Positions 32,953-41,040 of a stretch of DNA of 64,000 bases are shown piece by piece. Both the position numbers and the translations under genes were made by a program. Source of the stretch: Halolamina salifodinae (GTDB taxonomy: Archaea; Halobacteriota; Halobacteria; Halobacteriales; Haloferacaceae); NCBI RefSeq assembly GCF_017874235.1, contig NZ_JAGGLC010000001.1, positions 124,001-188,000 of the forward strand, written 5' to 3'. How positions within the stretch are numbered: position 1 is the stretch's first letter; each line of letters starts with the position of its first letter. The notes under the pieces were generated by a model that made no database searches, had not been told where the DNA came from, and was given only the letters and a program-made list of their open reading frames with translations.

Positions 32953-33527
32953 CCGCTGGGGTACTCGGTGTCGAGATCGAGGTCGTCCATGTCGAGGTCC
33001 TCGGTCGCCCCCTCGTCGTCGCTCTCGGGGACGCGCAGGTCGTAGCGCTTCTCCTCGTAGTCCGCGGCGTCCTCGAGGCGGCGCTGGGCCTCCTCGGGCG
33101 TCGGGAGGTTCGGGAGCGACTCGGGCGCCTCCTCGACGTGCTCGTCGGGGCCGTACTCCTCGGGTGCCCGGTTGCCGGCGGCGAACCACTCGTGGAACAG
33201 GTCGCGGAACTGTTCCTCGCCCGTGCGGTCGCTGCCGCCTTCCTCGCGGAACCAGTAGAGGAAGTCCGCCTCGTGGTGCTCACAGAGCAGCACCTCGTCG
33301 CCGGGTTCGCCGTAGACGATGGCCGCGGGGTTGGCCTGCTGCTTCGCTTCCTCGCCGTGCTCGAGGTAGCAGGCGTCACACGGCTGGTCGAGCAGCATCC
33401 CCAGCCGCAGCAGTCGGTTCCGGGTGTCGTCGCTCATCTCGTCGAGCGGGGCCCACTCCCCGTCGTCGGTGAACACTTCTTCCTCGTCGAACCGCCAGCC
33501 GCGAAGGCCGACGCTCACTTTCGCCAT
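32949..33527 (-). CDS. Conserved haloarchaeal protein with a putative zinc site, upstream of trmJ
   Basis: 192 residues. Begins MAKVSVGLRGWRFDEEEVF, a motif shared by haloarchaeal homologues as I recall them. A CDACYLEHGEE segment with LLCEHHEADF downstream could form a Cys2-His2-type zinc site. The C-terminal 60 residues are acidic and probably disordered. The overlap with trmJ suggests a tRNA-related function, though this is positional inference. Confidence 0.7.
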   Translation of the reverse strand: MAKVSVGLRGWRFDEEEVFTDDGEWAPLDEMSDDTRNRLLRLGMLLDQPCDACYLEHGEEAKQQANPAAIVYGEPGDEVLLCEHHEADFLYWFREEGGSDRTGEEQFRDLFHEWFAAGNRAPEEYGPDEHVEEAPESLPNLPTPEEAQRRLEDAADYEEKRYDLRVPESDDEGATEDLDMDDLDLDTEYPSG

Positions 33528-33643
33528 TATCGTCGGTTCCCGCTACGCGGCCAAAAAGGGCGCGCTCCCGGCCCGTCCGGTCACACACTCGCTGTGGCGG
33601 TCCCCAAGAATCGGCCCCATGTCGGCTCTGCTCGGTGCGTCCG

Positions 33644-35863
33644 TCAGGCGGTCTCAACGTCCGTGATCTCGAAGCGCGCCCCGCCGGCCTCGCTCTCGGT
33701 GACCGAGATCTCCCAGCCGTGAGCGACCGCCAACTGCCGGACGCTCGCCAGTCCGACCCCCTGCCCGCCGCTTTTCTCGGTACTCCCGATGTCGAACACG
33801 TTCTCGCGCTCCGCCTCGGGGATCCCGGGGCCGTCGTCGGCGACGTAGAAACCGCCAGAGAGATCGCCGACGGTGACGGTGACTTCCTCGTCGCCATCGA
33901 CGGCGGCGTCAGACAGCGTCTGGCTGCCAGTGCCGCCGTGCTCCACGGCGTTTTTGAGGAGGTTCTCCAGCAAGCGCGTCAGCGCGCCCTCGTCGGCACG
34001 GATCGATCGCTTGGACTCGACGACGAGGGTCGCCCCCGCCGTCTCCAGTGAGTCCCAAGTCGAGCGAGCCACCGCCGCGAGGTCGACCGTGTCGATGTCG
34101 CTCACCAGTTCACCCTCCCGCATCACGCCCGCCAAGTCCTCGATGAGTTCGTCGAGGCGGTCGAGCGCCGCCTCGGCCTGTTCGAAATGCTCGGTCTCCC
34201 CGGTGTCTCGGGCGAGTTCGAGCCGTCCGCGGACGACGCTCAGCGGCGTCCGGAGGTCGTGGGAGAGCACGCTGGCGAACTCGTCGAACTGCGTTAGCTG
34301 TCGTTCCAGCCGGCGTTCGCGGCGCTTCCGATCCCGGATGTCCCGGCCGATCCCCGCGACGTAGACGTTCCCCTCGTCGTCGATGATCCGGCGTTTCCGG
34401 AACTCGAAGGGGATGGTCTCCCCGTCCTTGGTCAGGATCGGCGCCGCAGTCGTCGCCGAGCCCGTTTCGAGGGCGTGCTGGATATCCGACTCCACCTGCG
34501 GGCGGGCGTCGGGCGGGAACAGCGCCAGCGGCGACATCGCGAGCAGTTCCTCGCGGCTGTAGCCGGTCACGGTCGCCTGCTCGCCGATCCGGACGATGTT
34601 CCCCTCGGGGTCGAACAGGTAGAACACGTCGTCCAGCACGTCGAGCGCGTAGTCGAGCAGGTCCTTCGACGCGTCCGGCGAGGACTCGCGCTCGTGTTGT
34701 TCGGTCGTGTCCCGAGTCACTTTGAGGAACCCCTGATGGGTCCCGTCGTCGTCGAACACGGCAGTGATGAGCACCCTCCCCCAGAACCGCGAGCCGTCCT
34801 TGCGGACACGCCAGCCCTCGTCCTCGATGGAGCCCTCGGCCAACGCCTGGTCCAGTAGCTCGTCGGGGTAGCCCATCTCGGCTTTCGACTGCGGGTAGAA
34901 CACCGAGAAGTGGCGGCCGAGGATCTCCTCGCGCTCGTAGCCCTTGAGCCGCTCGGCGCCGCGGTTCCAGCTGGTGACGAACCCCTCGGTGTCGAGCGCG
35001 AAGATGGCGTACACCTCGACGGCGTCGATGAACTGCTCGAAGCGCTGGCGCTCCCGTTCGAGGGTCTGCCGGACCTCCTTCTGCTCGGTGATGTCCTGTA
35101 CCAGACAGAGCAGCGTGCCGTCGTCGGTGTAGGTGAGCGCGTGGTCGATAACCAGCCGGTCGCCGTTCTTGCAGCGCTGGACGCTTTCGCCGCGCCAGCG
35201 GTCGTTCTCCGGCACCGCCGGCAGGATCTCCTCGTACACCTGCTGGACGTGCTCCTCGGGGTAGAGCATCTCCCAGTGCTCGCCGACCATCTCCACGCGG
35301 TCGTAGCCGAAGATGTCGGCGTAGGCGGCGTTGACGTAGAGGAAGGTACCCTCCTCGTCGAGAAAGGCGATCCCCTCGCGGGCGGTCTCGAGCGCGGAGA
35401 AGCCGCGTTCGACCTCCCGGGTTGCGTAATGCTGCTCGACGGCGTTCTCGACGCGGTGGGCGAGCACGGTGTACTGGTCGGTGCCACGCTCCTTCTGGAG
35501 ATAGTCGGTCACGCCCGCGGAGATGGCTTCGCTGGCGATCTCCTCGCTGCCCTTCCCGGTGAACAGGATGAACGGGACGGCGAGCTCTCGCTCCCGAACG
35601 GTCTCGAAGAACGCAAGCCCGTCCCGTCCGGGCATCTCGTAGTCGCTGACGATACAGTCGACATCGACGCGGTCGAGGCAGTCGAGCGCGTCGGCGACGG
35701 TCTCCTCGGTCACCACCTCCAGGCTGTCGCTCTCGCGTTCGAGATAGATCGACACGAGTTCGGAGAAGTCGGGGTCGTCGTCGACGTGGAGCACCGTGAT
35801 CGAACGCTGCGACGGTTCCCCCGGGATGCTGTAGTTCGGCGGCGCCTCTGGCGACGAGCGCAT
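33644..35863 (-). CDS. Hybrid sensor: REC - PAS - PAS - PAS - HisKA - HATPase
   Basis: 739 residues from the ATG at 35863. A receiver domain at the N-terminus (ITVLHVDDDPDFSELV, phospho-acceptor Asp74 in CIVSDYEM, LFTGKGSEE with the conserved Thr, Lys later) is followed by three PAS domains (FSALETAREG..., EQFIDAVEVYAIFALD..., LLDYALDVLDDVFYLFD...). HisKA has SHDLRTPL with His at about 535, and the HATPase has NLLKNAVEHGG and DDGPGIP. No membrane helix, so it is cytoplasmic. No cognate regulator or output domain is adjacent. Confidence 0.92.
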   Translation of the reverse strand: MRSSPEAPPNYSIPGEPSQRSITVLHVDDDPDFSELVSIYLERESDSLEVVTEETVADALDCLDRVDVDCIVSDYEMPGRDGLAFFETVRERELAVPFILFTGKGSEEIASEAISAGVTDYLQKERGTDQYTVLAHRVENAVEQHYATREVERGFSALETAREGIAFLDEEGTFLYVNAAYADIFGYDRVEMVGEHWEMLYPEEHVQQVYEEILPAVPENDRWRGESVQRCKNGDRLVIDHALTYTDDGTLLCLVQDITEQKEVRQTLERERQRFEQFIDAVEVYAIFALDTEGFVTSWNRGAERLKGYEREEILGRHFSVFYPQSKAEMGYPDELLDQALAEGSIEDEGWRVRKDGSRFWGRVLITAVFDDDGTHQGFLKVTRDTTEQHERESSPDASKDLLDYALDVLDDVFYLFDPEGNIVRIGEQATVTGYSREELLAMSPLALFPPDARPQVESDIQHALETGSATTAAPILTKDGETIPFEFRKRRIIDDEGNVYVAGIGRDIRDRKRRERRLERQLTQFDEFASVLSHDLRTPLSVVRGRLELARDTGETEHFEQAEAALDRLDELIEDLAGVMREGELVSDIDTVDLAAVARSTWDSLETAGATLVVESKRSIRADEGALTRLLENLLKNAVEHGGTGSQTLSDAAVDGDEEVTVTVGDLSGGFYVADDGPGIPEAERENVFDIGSTEKSGGQGVGLASVRQLAVAHGWEISVTESEAGGARFEITDVETA

Positions 35864-35922
35864 ACGCCTTCCTTCGGGAACGAACGGGAAAACCGTAGGG
35901 GGGTTCGTTTCGGATAGAAGCG

Positions 35923-35992
35923 GGCGGAAGGGATTGTGAACTACGTCGAGACTCGCTGCGCTCGTCTCGCCTCGTTCAACCTCCCTTCCGCC
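35923..35992. repeat. Inverted repeat of tRNA 3'-end-like sequence (pair A)
   Basis: Left arm GGCGGAAGGGATTGTGAAC (35923-35941) and right arm GTTCAACCTCCCTTCCGCC (35974-35992) pair over 16 of 19 positions. The left arm resembles the reverse strand of the tRNA-Lys T-arm and acceptor (GGCCGGAAGGGATTTGAACC at 36206-36225). The loop contains a further imperfect stem CGAGACTCGC...GCTCGTCTCG. Confidence 0.75.
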
Positions 35993-36102
35993 GACGTGCC
36001 ACACGCGACACGGCCGACTCGCGTTGTCGCCGGCTTCGCAGGGCACCAGCGAGACCGACAGTCTCGCATTGATCGTCGACGGTGCGTCGCGGGAAATGTC
36101 GG

Positions 36103-36166
36103 CGGGCCGGAAGGGATTTGAACCATGGTCGTTCGCTGTCGCTCACTCCCCGGTTCAGAATCCCTT
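36103..36166. repeat. Duplicate of the tRNA-Lys 3' end with an inverted partner (pair B)
   Basis: CGGGCCGGAAGGGATTTGAACC at 36103-36124 is an exact 22-nt copy of 36204-36225 in tRNA-Lys, 101 bp away. Its segment AAGGGATTTGAACC (36111-36124) is also inverted at 36152-36166 as GGTTCAGAATCCCTT with one extra base. The flanks diverge immediately. Confidence 0.85.
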
Positions 36167-36204
36167 CGTGGCGTTTTCACTGCTCACTTCGTTCGCAGGA
36201 AAAC

Positions 36205-36277
36205 GGGCCGGAAGGGATTTGAACCCTCGACCGACGGATTAAGAGTCCGTCGCTCTCCCTAACTGAGCTACCGGCCC
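36205..36277 (-). tRNA. tRNA-Lys (anticodon CTT)
   Basis: 73 nt on the minus strand. The cloverleaf is complete: acceptor GGGCCGG/CCGGCCC, D-stem GCTC/GAGC, anticodon stem ACGGA/TCCGT with loop CTCTTAA (anticodon CTT), and T-stem GAGGG/CCCTT with loop TTCAAAT. CCA is not encoded. The last 21 nt recur as an exact direct copy at 36104-36124. It is divergent from the TrkA-N/DHH gene 100 bp away. Confidence 0.96.
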
Positions 36278-36376
36278 TCACAATCACATCCCGGCGGCGT
36301 GATAAAGAGGGTTTCCTTTTCGAACCGAGCCGAACGGTGGACCTTAAGTGTCGTCCCGCGGAACCACTCCCTACAC

Positions 36377-37825
36377 ATGAGCACCGGGGTCAGTATCTCC
36401 TCGATGTCGTCGTACGCCATTCTCGGCTGCGGGAGCGTGGGCCACGCCGTCGCCGAGTCGCTCGACGCCGAGGGGAAAGACGTCCTCATCCTCGACAAGG
36501 ACGAGGACCGCGTTGAGGCACTGCGGGACCAGGACCTCAACGCCGTCGTCCAGGATATCGCCGGCCCCGGCGTCGTCGACGCCGTCGCCGACCGGGACGT
36601 CCTGCTGATTCTCGCCTCCGACGTGGAGGCAAACAAGGCTGCTGTCGAGTCGATCCGCCAGCGCAGCGACGACCAGTTCATCGTCGGCCGGGCCTCCGAC
36701 CCCGTCAGCGGCGACGAACTCCGGGAACTCGGCGCCGACGTGGTGATCAACCCCTCCGAGGTCATCGCCGACTCCGCACTGCGGACCCTGGAGTCCGGCG
36801 AGATGGAGTACAAGGCGCGCCAGTTGGCGGAGATCCTCCGGAACGCCGACGGCGACCTCGCGATCCTGACCCACCACAACCCGGATCCTGACTCCATCGC
36901 GAGCGCGGTCGCGCTCCGGGCCATCGCCGAGAGCTACGACGTGGAGGCCGACATCGTCTACGACGGCGACATCGGCCACCAGGAGAACCGGGCGTTCGTC
37001 AATCTGCTCGGGATCGAACTCACCGACCGCGAGGACGCGCCGCCGCTCTCCTCCTACGGCGGCCTCGCGCTGGTCGACCACATGAAAAGCGGCGAACTCG
37101 AGATCGACGCCGCCATCGACGTGTTCATCGACCACTACGAACCGGACGAGGCCCTCGACGCGACGTTCGTCGACGTCCGGCCCAACGTCTCCGCTACGTC
37201 GACGATCCTGACGAAGTACCTCCAGGAGTTCGACATCTCCCCCAGCGAGGCCGTCGCGACGGCCCTGCTCTACGGCATCCGCGCGGAGACGCTGGACTTC
37301 AAACGCGACACGACGCCGGCGGACCTGACCGCCGCCGCCTATCTCTACCCCTTCGCCGACCACGAAACCCTCGAACAGGTGGAGTCGCCGTCGATGTCTC
37401 CCGAGACCCTGGACGTGCTCGCCGAAGCCATCCAGAACCGCGAGGTCCAGGGGAGCCATCTGATCTCCAACGCGGGGTTCATCCGCGACCGTGACGCGCT
37501 CACGCAGGCGGCCTCGCACCTGCTGAATCTCGAAGGCATCACCACCACCGCGGTGTTCGGCATCGCCGAGGACACTATCTACCTCTCGGCGCGCTCGAAG
37601 GACATCCGCCTCAACATCGGGAAGGTGCTACAGGACGCCTTCGGCGACATCGGCGAGGCCGCGGGGCACTCGACGCAGGCCAGCGTCGAGATCCCGCTGG
37701 GCGTGTTCGGTGGTATCGAGACCACCGAGGAGAACCGCGACACGCTGCTGTCGCTGGCCGAAGAGGCAGTTCGCCGGAAGCTGTTCCAGGCGATGGGTGT
37801 TGAAGGCGAAAGTAACGGGTCGTGA
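36377..37825 (+). CDS. TrkA-N / DHH phosphoesterase fusion protein
   Basis: 482 residues from the ATG at 36377. An N-terminal TrkA-N (RCK) Rossmann domain (YAILGCGSVGHAVAESLD...) is fused to a DHH-DHHA1 phosphoesterase with LTHHNPDPDSIASAVAL (about 164-180), VDHMKSGE and FIDHYEPDEA, the metal-binding Asp/His motifs. The C-terminus has DHHA1 (TTAVFGIAEDTIYLSARSKD). Haloarchaeal proteins of this architecture are annotated as exopolyphosphatase-like or nanoRNase/cyclic-dinucleotide phosphodiesterase-like; the substrate is uncertain. The RCK domain suggests NAD or nucleotide control. Confidence 0.88.
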   Translation: MSTGVSISSMSSYAILGCGSVGHAVAESLDAEGKDVLILDKDEDRVEALRDQDLNAVVQDIAGPGVVDAVADRDVLLILASDVEANKAAVESIRQRSDDQFIVGRASDPVSGDELRELGADVVINPSEVIADSALRTLESGEMEYKARQLAEILRNADGDLAILTHHNPDPDSIASAVALRAIAESYDVEADIVYDGDIGHQENRAFVNLLGIELTDREDAPPLSSYGGLALVDHMKSGELEIDAAIDVFIDHYEPDEALDATFVDVRPNVSATSTILTKYLQEFDISPSEAVATALLYGIRAETLDFKRDTTPADLTAAAYLYPFADHETLEQVESPSMSPETLDVLAEAIQNREVQGSHLISNAGFIRDRDALTQAASHLLNLEGITTTAVFGIAEDTIYLSARSKDIRLNIGKVLQDAFGDIGEAAGHSTQASVEIPLGVFGGIETTEENRDTLLSLAEEAVRRKLFQAMGVEGESNGS

Positions 37826-37828
37826 ACT

Positions 37829-38008
37829 GACGTCGCGGCAACCGTCAGCCGCGACGGTAGGAATCGACATCGCGGCGACGGGCAGCCGCGACGGTAGGAA
37901 TCGACGCCGCGGCGACGGGCAGCCGCGACGGTAGGAATCGACGCCGCGGCGACGGGCAGCCGCGGTGGTGAGAATCGACATCGCGGCAACCGTCAGCCGC
38001 GACGGTGA
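37829..38008 (+). repeat. 37-bp tandem repeat, about 4.9 copies
   Basis: Units begin at 37829, 37866, 37903, 37940 and 37977, with exact 37-bp spacing and no spacers. The unit runs GACATCGCGGCGACGGGCAG, then CCGCGACGGTAGGAATC, and contains a GCGGC...GCCGC stem. Outer copies 1 and 5 share AACCGTCAG where the inner copies have GACGGGCAG, and copy 4 carries GTGGTGA. Because 37 is not a multiple of 3 it is not a protein repeat. It fills the gap between the DHH gene and the PRC-barrel gene, both of which end there. Confidence 0.93.
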
Positions 38009-38013
38009 ACGGA

Positions 38014-38304
38014 CTACGCCAGCGGTTCTTCGGTCTCCTCGGGGCCGCGGAGTCGCTCGATGATGTCGTTGATCAGCACTACGTCGCCGACGGCGCGGAC
38101 CCAGCGGTAGGGGACCATGACGCCCTTGCCGGACTCGATGTTGCCCTGGAACAGTTCGTTGTTCAGATCCGCGAGCGCGAGCCCCGTCACCTGTTGGGCG
38201 CCGAGGTCGAGTCGCACGTCCTCGACTTCGCCGACGAAAACCCCGTTGTTCGAGTAGACCTCCCGGCCGACGAGCGCCGTGATCTCCTGGGAATCGACGT
38301 TCAT
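38014..38304 (-). CDS. PRC-barrel domain protein
   Basis: 96 residues from the ATG at 38304. A single PRC-barrel (NVDSQEITALVGREVYSNNG, VGEVEDVRLDLGAQQVTGLAL, VPYRWVRAVGDVVLI). Archaeal PRC-barrel proteins include CdpA/CdpB division factors and other uncharacterised scaffolds. This one retains the common arrangement but I cannot tell which paralogue it is. It is convergent with the DHH gene, with the 37-bp array between them. Confidence 0.8.
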   Translation of the reverse strand: MNVDSQEITALVGREVYSNNGVFVGEVEDVRLDLGAQQVTGLALADLNNELFQGNIESGKGVMVPYRWVRAVGDVVLINDIIERLRGPEETEEPLA

Positions 38305-38390
38305 ACCTCCGCCGAGGAACCCGTGAACAATAATACTTCGCTGTCCACGCCGCCACAACGCACTTCCACCGGGCGGCCGACCCGCCCAGT

Positions 38391-39131
38391 ATGGTCGAGA
38401 TCCGCGTGACCGACGAGGCGGTCGATCCGGAGGGAGCGACGCTGATCGAGGGGATGCCGGGCGTGGGGCTGGTCGGCAAGATCGCCACCGACCACATCAT
38501 CGAGAGCCTCGGAATGACCCAGTTCGCCACCGTCCGGGGCGAGGGCATCCCCCCGGTGACCGTGTTCGACGGGAGCGACCGGGACGTCCACTCCCCGATA
38601 CGGCTCTACATCGACGACGACGAGGAACTGGTCGCGCTCCGTAGCGACGTACCGGTCCACGTGATGGACGCGCCGCTGTTCGCCGAGCGACTGACGGAGT
38701 GGATCGTCGATCACGACGTGCTCCCGATCTATCTCGGCGGCCTTCCCGCGGATCGGGATGCCGACGAAGTCCCCGCCGTCGAAGGAATCGGCGTCGCGGA
38801 GGGGCAGACCAACCTCGACGACGCCGCCGTCGCGCCGCCGGAGGACGGCGGGATGATCTCCGGCCCCTGTGGCGCGCTGCTCTCGGAAGCCGTCGACCAG
38901 GGCGTCGACGCCATCGGCCTCATGGTCGACACGGACCCGCGGTTCCCGGACCCGCAGGGCTCCCACGCACTGATCAAGCAGGGGATCAACCCCGTCGCCG
39001 GCGTCGACGTGGCGACCCAGCGGCTGGTCGACGAGGCAGAGGAGATCATGGAGCAGCGCCAGGAGTTGGCCAAACGGATGCAGCAGGCCGACCAGCACGA
39101 GGCCTCGCAGGTCTCGCGGACCTACCAGTAG
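38391..39131 (+). CDS. PAC2 family (proteasome assembly chaperone-like) protein
   Basis: 246 residues. The PAC2 core is indicated by LIEGMPGVGLVGKIATDHII, GIPPVTVFDG and GPCGALLSEAVDQGVDAIGLMVDTDPRFPDP. A Gln-rich helical C-terminus follows (EEIMEQRQELAKRMQQADQHE). Archaeal homologues have been linked to proteasome maturation, but evidence is limited. It starts 86 bp from the divergent PRC-barrel gene. Confidence 0.85.
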   Translation: MVEIRVTDEAVDPEGATLIEGMPGVGLVGKIATDHIIESLGMTQFATVRGEGIPPVTVFDGSDRDVHSPIRLYIDDDEELVALRSDVPVHVMDAPLFAERLTEWIVDHDVLPIYLGGLPADRDADEVPAVEGIGVAEGQTNLDDAAVAPPEDGGMISGPCGALLSEAVDQGVDAIGLMVDTDPRFPDPQGSHALIKQGINPVAGVDVATQRLVDEAEEIMEQRQELAKRMQQADQHEASQVSRTYQ

Positions 39132-39137
39132 TCAGGA

Positions 39138-39659
39138 TCAGCTAACCGTAATTCCGCCGTGGACGGCGTCGTTGGCGAGCATCCCGAGCCAGCCGAGCCC
39201 GCCGCCGAGCATACAGGCCAGCGGCAGGAACGGCACCGCTATCACGGCCCACGCGCCGACGCCGCGCCAGACCATCTCTATCTGCCAGCCGACGCCGATG
39301 CCCGAGAACAGCAGGAACCGGTCGATCATCGCCGCGACGACCGGAATCGGGGCGCCAACGGGGACCGAGAGCATCCCCTCGAGCGCGCCCACGAGATTCT
39401 TTCTCCGGGCGAGATAGCCCGCGAGGAACGCCCCGGGCGCACCGACGAGGAACGGCAGTCCCGTCTCCAGTATCCCGGGCCCCTCGTTCGACGTGGTGCC
39501 CGTCACCGCGGTAGGACTGGCGGCTGCCGCCGTGGGCATCTCCACCCACCCGCCGAGCGTCGGAAGCAGACAGAGCACGCCGAGGACGGCGCCGCCGGCG
39601 ACGACGGCGCGCCAGTCCGGATCGATCTCGCTGCCGGGGACCATGTTTCCAAGCGACAT
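39138..39659 (-). CDS. Hypothetical membrane protein
   Basis: 173 residues from the ATG at 39659 (MSLGNMVPGSEIDPDW). About four hydrophobic segments (AVVAGGAVLGVLCLLPTLGG, TGLPFLVGAPGAFLAGYLAR, VPVGAPIPVVAAMIDRFLLF and AWAVIAVPFLPLACMLGGGL). The N-terminus is extramembrane. No family recognised; DUF5518-like proteins of haloarchaea look broadly similar. A minus-strand TTTTTT tract 26-31 bp before the start may be its promoter. Confidence 0.65.
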   Translation of the reverse strand: MSLGNMVPGSEIDPDWRAVVAGGAVLGVLCLLPTLGGWVEMPTAAAASPTAVTGTTSNEGPGILETGLPFLVGAPGAFLAGYLARRKNLVGALEGMLSVPVGAPIPVVAAMIDRFLLFSGIGVGWQIEMVWRGVGAWAVIAVPFLPLACMLGGGLGWLGMLANDAVHGGITVS

Positions 39660-39680
39660 GGAGCCAACTAACTGACGAAC

Positions 39681-39698
39681 TGTCAAAAAACTACCCCT
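39681..39698 (-). promoter_or_regulatory. T-tract between the aminotransferase and the membrane protein gene
   Basis: Read on the minus strand, the aminotransferase TAA is followed by AGGGGTAGTTTTTTGACA. The TTTTTT run (39685-39690) could terminate the aminotransferase transcript and also serve as the TATA region 26-31 bp before the start at 39659. Confidence 0.35.
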
Positions 39699-40817
39699 TT
39701 ATATGACGGATTCGTAGGCTTCCGCCATGATCGCCAGCGCCTCCTCTAACTCCTCGGTGCTCGTGGCGTAGGAGATCCGGGCGTACCCCTCGCCGGCGTC
39801 GCCGAACGCCTCGCCCGGCACGACGACAACGCCGCGGGCGATACACTCGTCGACGAACCCCTCCGGGACTTCGGGCATCACGTAGAACGCGCCCTCGGGT
39901 TCGGGCACGTCGAGGCCGATCTCCCGCAGGCCGTCGACGACCAGATCCCGCCGCGCTTGGAACGTTTCGGCCATCTCCCCGACCACGTCCTGCGGGCCGT
40001 TGAGCGCCGATGCAGCGGCGTACTGGGCCGGCGCCGACGCGCAGGCCTGCACGTACTGGTGGGCGCGCAGCATGCGCTCGACGCGTTCCGGGGCGCCCGC
40101 GACCCAGCCGAGCCGCCAGCCAGTCATCGAGTACGTCTTCGAGGCAGAGTCGACGATCACGGTCTGCTCGGGCGCGAACTCGGCGGGCGAGCGGTGCTCG
40201 CCCTCGAAGAGAATCCGGCCGTACACCTCGTCGGAGATACAGAGCAGGTCGTGCTCTTCCGCGATGCGGCCGAACGCCTCCACGTCCTCGACGGGCGAGA
40301 CGGCGCCGGTGGGGTTGCCGGGGCTGTTGACGACGAACGCCGCGGTGTCCTCGGTGATGGCCGCCTCGATGGCTCCGGGGTCGATGGTGAGATCGTCCCG
40401 AACGGGGACCGGAACCGGTTCGGCGCCCGTCAGCTTCGTCAGCGCGTCGTAGGCGACGAAGCCGGGATCAGGGATGATGACTTCGTCGCCCGGGCCGACG
40501 TGGGCCTCCAGGGCGATGTGGAGCGCCTCGCTGCCGCCGGCAGTGGCAATGATCTGCTCGGGGTGGTACTCGAGGCCGAGGTCGCGTTCGTGTTTCTGGA
40601 CGATCCCCTCGCGGAGTTCGGGGACGCCCTTGTTGCCGGTGTAGGCGTCGGTTTTTCCGGCCTCGATGGCGTCGATGGCGCCCTGCCGGGCGTGCTCGGG
40701 CGTCGGGAAGTCGGGCTGGCCGAGGCCGAGGTTGATCGCGTCCTCACCGGCGGCTTCGAACACTTCCCGGATGCCGGAGATGGCGATGCGCTCCACGCGG
40801 TCGGAGAACTGGGGCAT
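39699..40817 (-). CDS. Class I/II pyridoxal-phosphate aminotransferase
   Basis: 372 residues of the aspartate-aminotransferase fold type I family. PLP-binding features: VNSPGNPTGAV, the Lys-containing DSASKTYSMTGWRLGW, and RISYATSTEELEEAL near the end with the substrate Arg. The N-terminus LGLGQPDFPTPEHARQGA is typical of subgroup I-gamma aromatic/aspartate-type enzymes. The specificity is not determinable. Starts ATG at 40817 and faces the ABC importer across a 223-bp gap with hairpins. Confidence 0.93.
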   Translation of the reverse strand: MPQFSDRVERIAISGIREVFEAAGEDAINLGLGQPDFPTPEHARQGAIDAIEAGKTDAYTGNKGVPELREGIVQKHERDLGLEYHPEQIIATAGGSEALHIALEAHVGPGDEVIIPDPGFVAYDALTKLTGAEPVPVPVRDDLTIDPGAIEAAITEDTAAFVVNSPGNPTGAVSPVEDVEAFGRIAEEHDLLCISDEVYGRILFEGEHRSPAEFAPEQTVIVDSASKTYSMTGWRLGWVAGAPERVERMLRAHQYVQACASAPAQYAAASALNGPQDVVGEMAETFQARRDLVVDGLREIGLDVPEPEGAFYVMPEVPEGFVDECIARGVVVVPGEAFGDAGEGYARISYATSTEELEEALAIMAEAYESVI

Positions 40818-40933
40818 ACCCCGACGTTGGCCGGGATCGCGTTAATGGTTCGCTCTCCGGTGCGGGGACGTAGCGGCAGAAAATTCCGGTTTCGACGACG
40901 GGTCGATTCGGCGTCCATCGACGCCATCGGCGC

Positions 40934-40996
40934 TACGAGCGTCGTTCGCTCCGTATCCCGCCGAGAACCGCCGTCACCGACGAGCCGAGGTTCTCG
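40934..40996. promoter_or_regulatory. Two stem-loops upstream of the ABC importer operon
   Basis: A stem TACGAGCG...CGCTC(C)GTA (about 40934-40956) and a perfect 8-bp stem CGAGAACC/GGTTCTCG (40962-40969, 40989-40996), 45-110 bp before the substrate-binding protein gene. Not recognised as a known riboswitch; could be regulatory or just another local palindromic repeat. Confidence 0.35.
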
Positions 40997-41040
40997 CCGA
41001 CGACAGGCCGGAGTTAAGCCGGGAGCGACAACCGTACGTA

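Larger units (their letters stand above)
35864..36204. other. 341-bp intergenic region made of inverted tRNA-like repeats
   Basis: No protein gene. It consists largely of stems: 35923-35941/35974-35992, 36049-36055/36061-36067, 36111-36124/36152-36166 and about 36172-36204. Two of these stems are copies of the T-arm/acceptor region of the tRNA-Lys that follows. A frame across this region translates to GRDLNPRPTD, a well-known artefact of reading through a tRNA gene. Confidence 0.7.

Noticed and set aside
36024-36242. A 72-codon frame overlapping the tRNA-Lys gene
   Set aside because: Its end translates to GRDLNPRPTD, the well-known artefact of reading the reverse strand of a tRNA T-arm and anticodon arm. 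There is no coding signal in the rest.
37829-38008. CRISPR array
   Set aside because: The 37-bp units are directly adjacent without unique spacers, and no cas genes are present.
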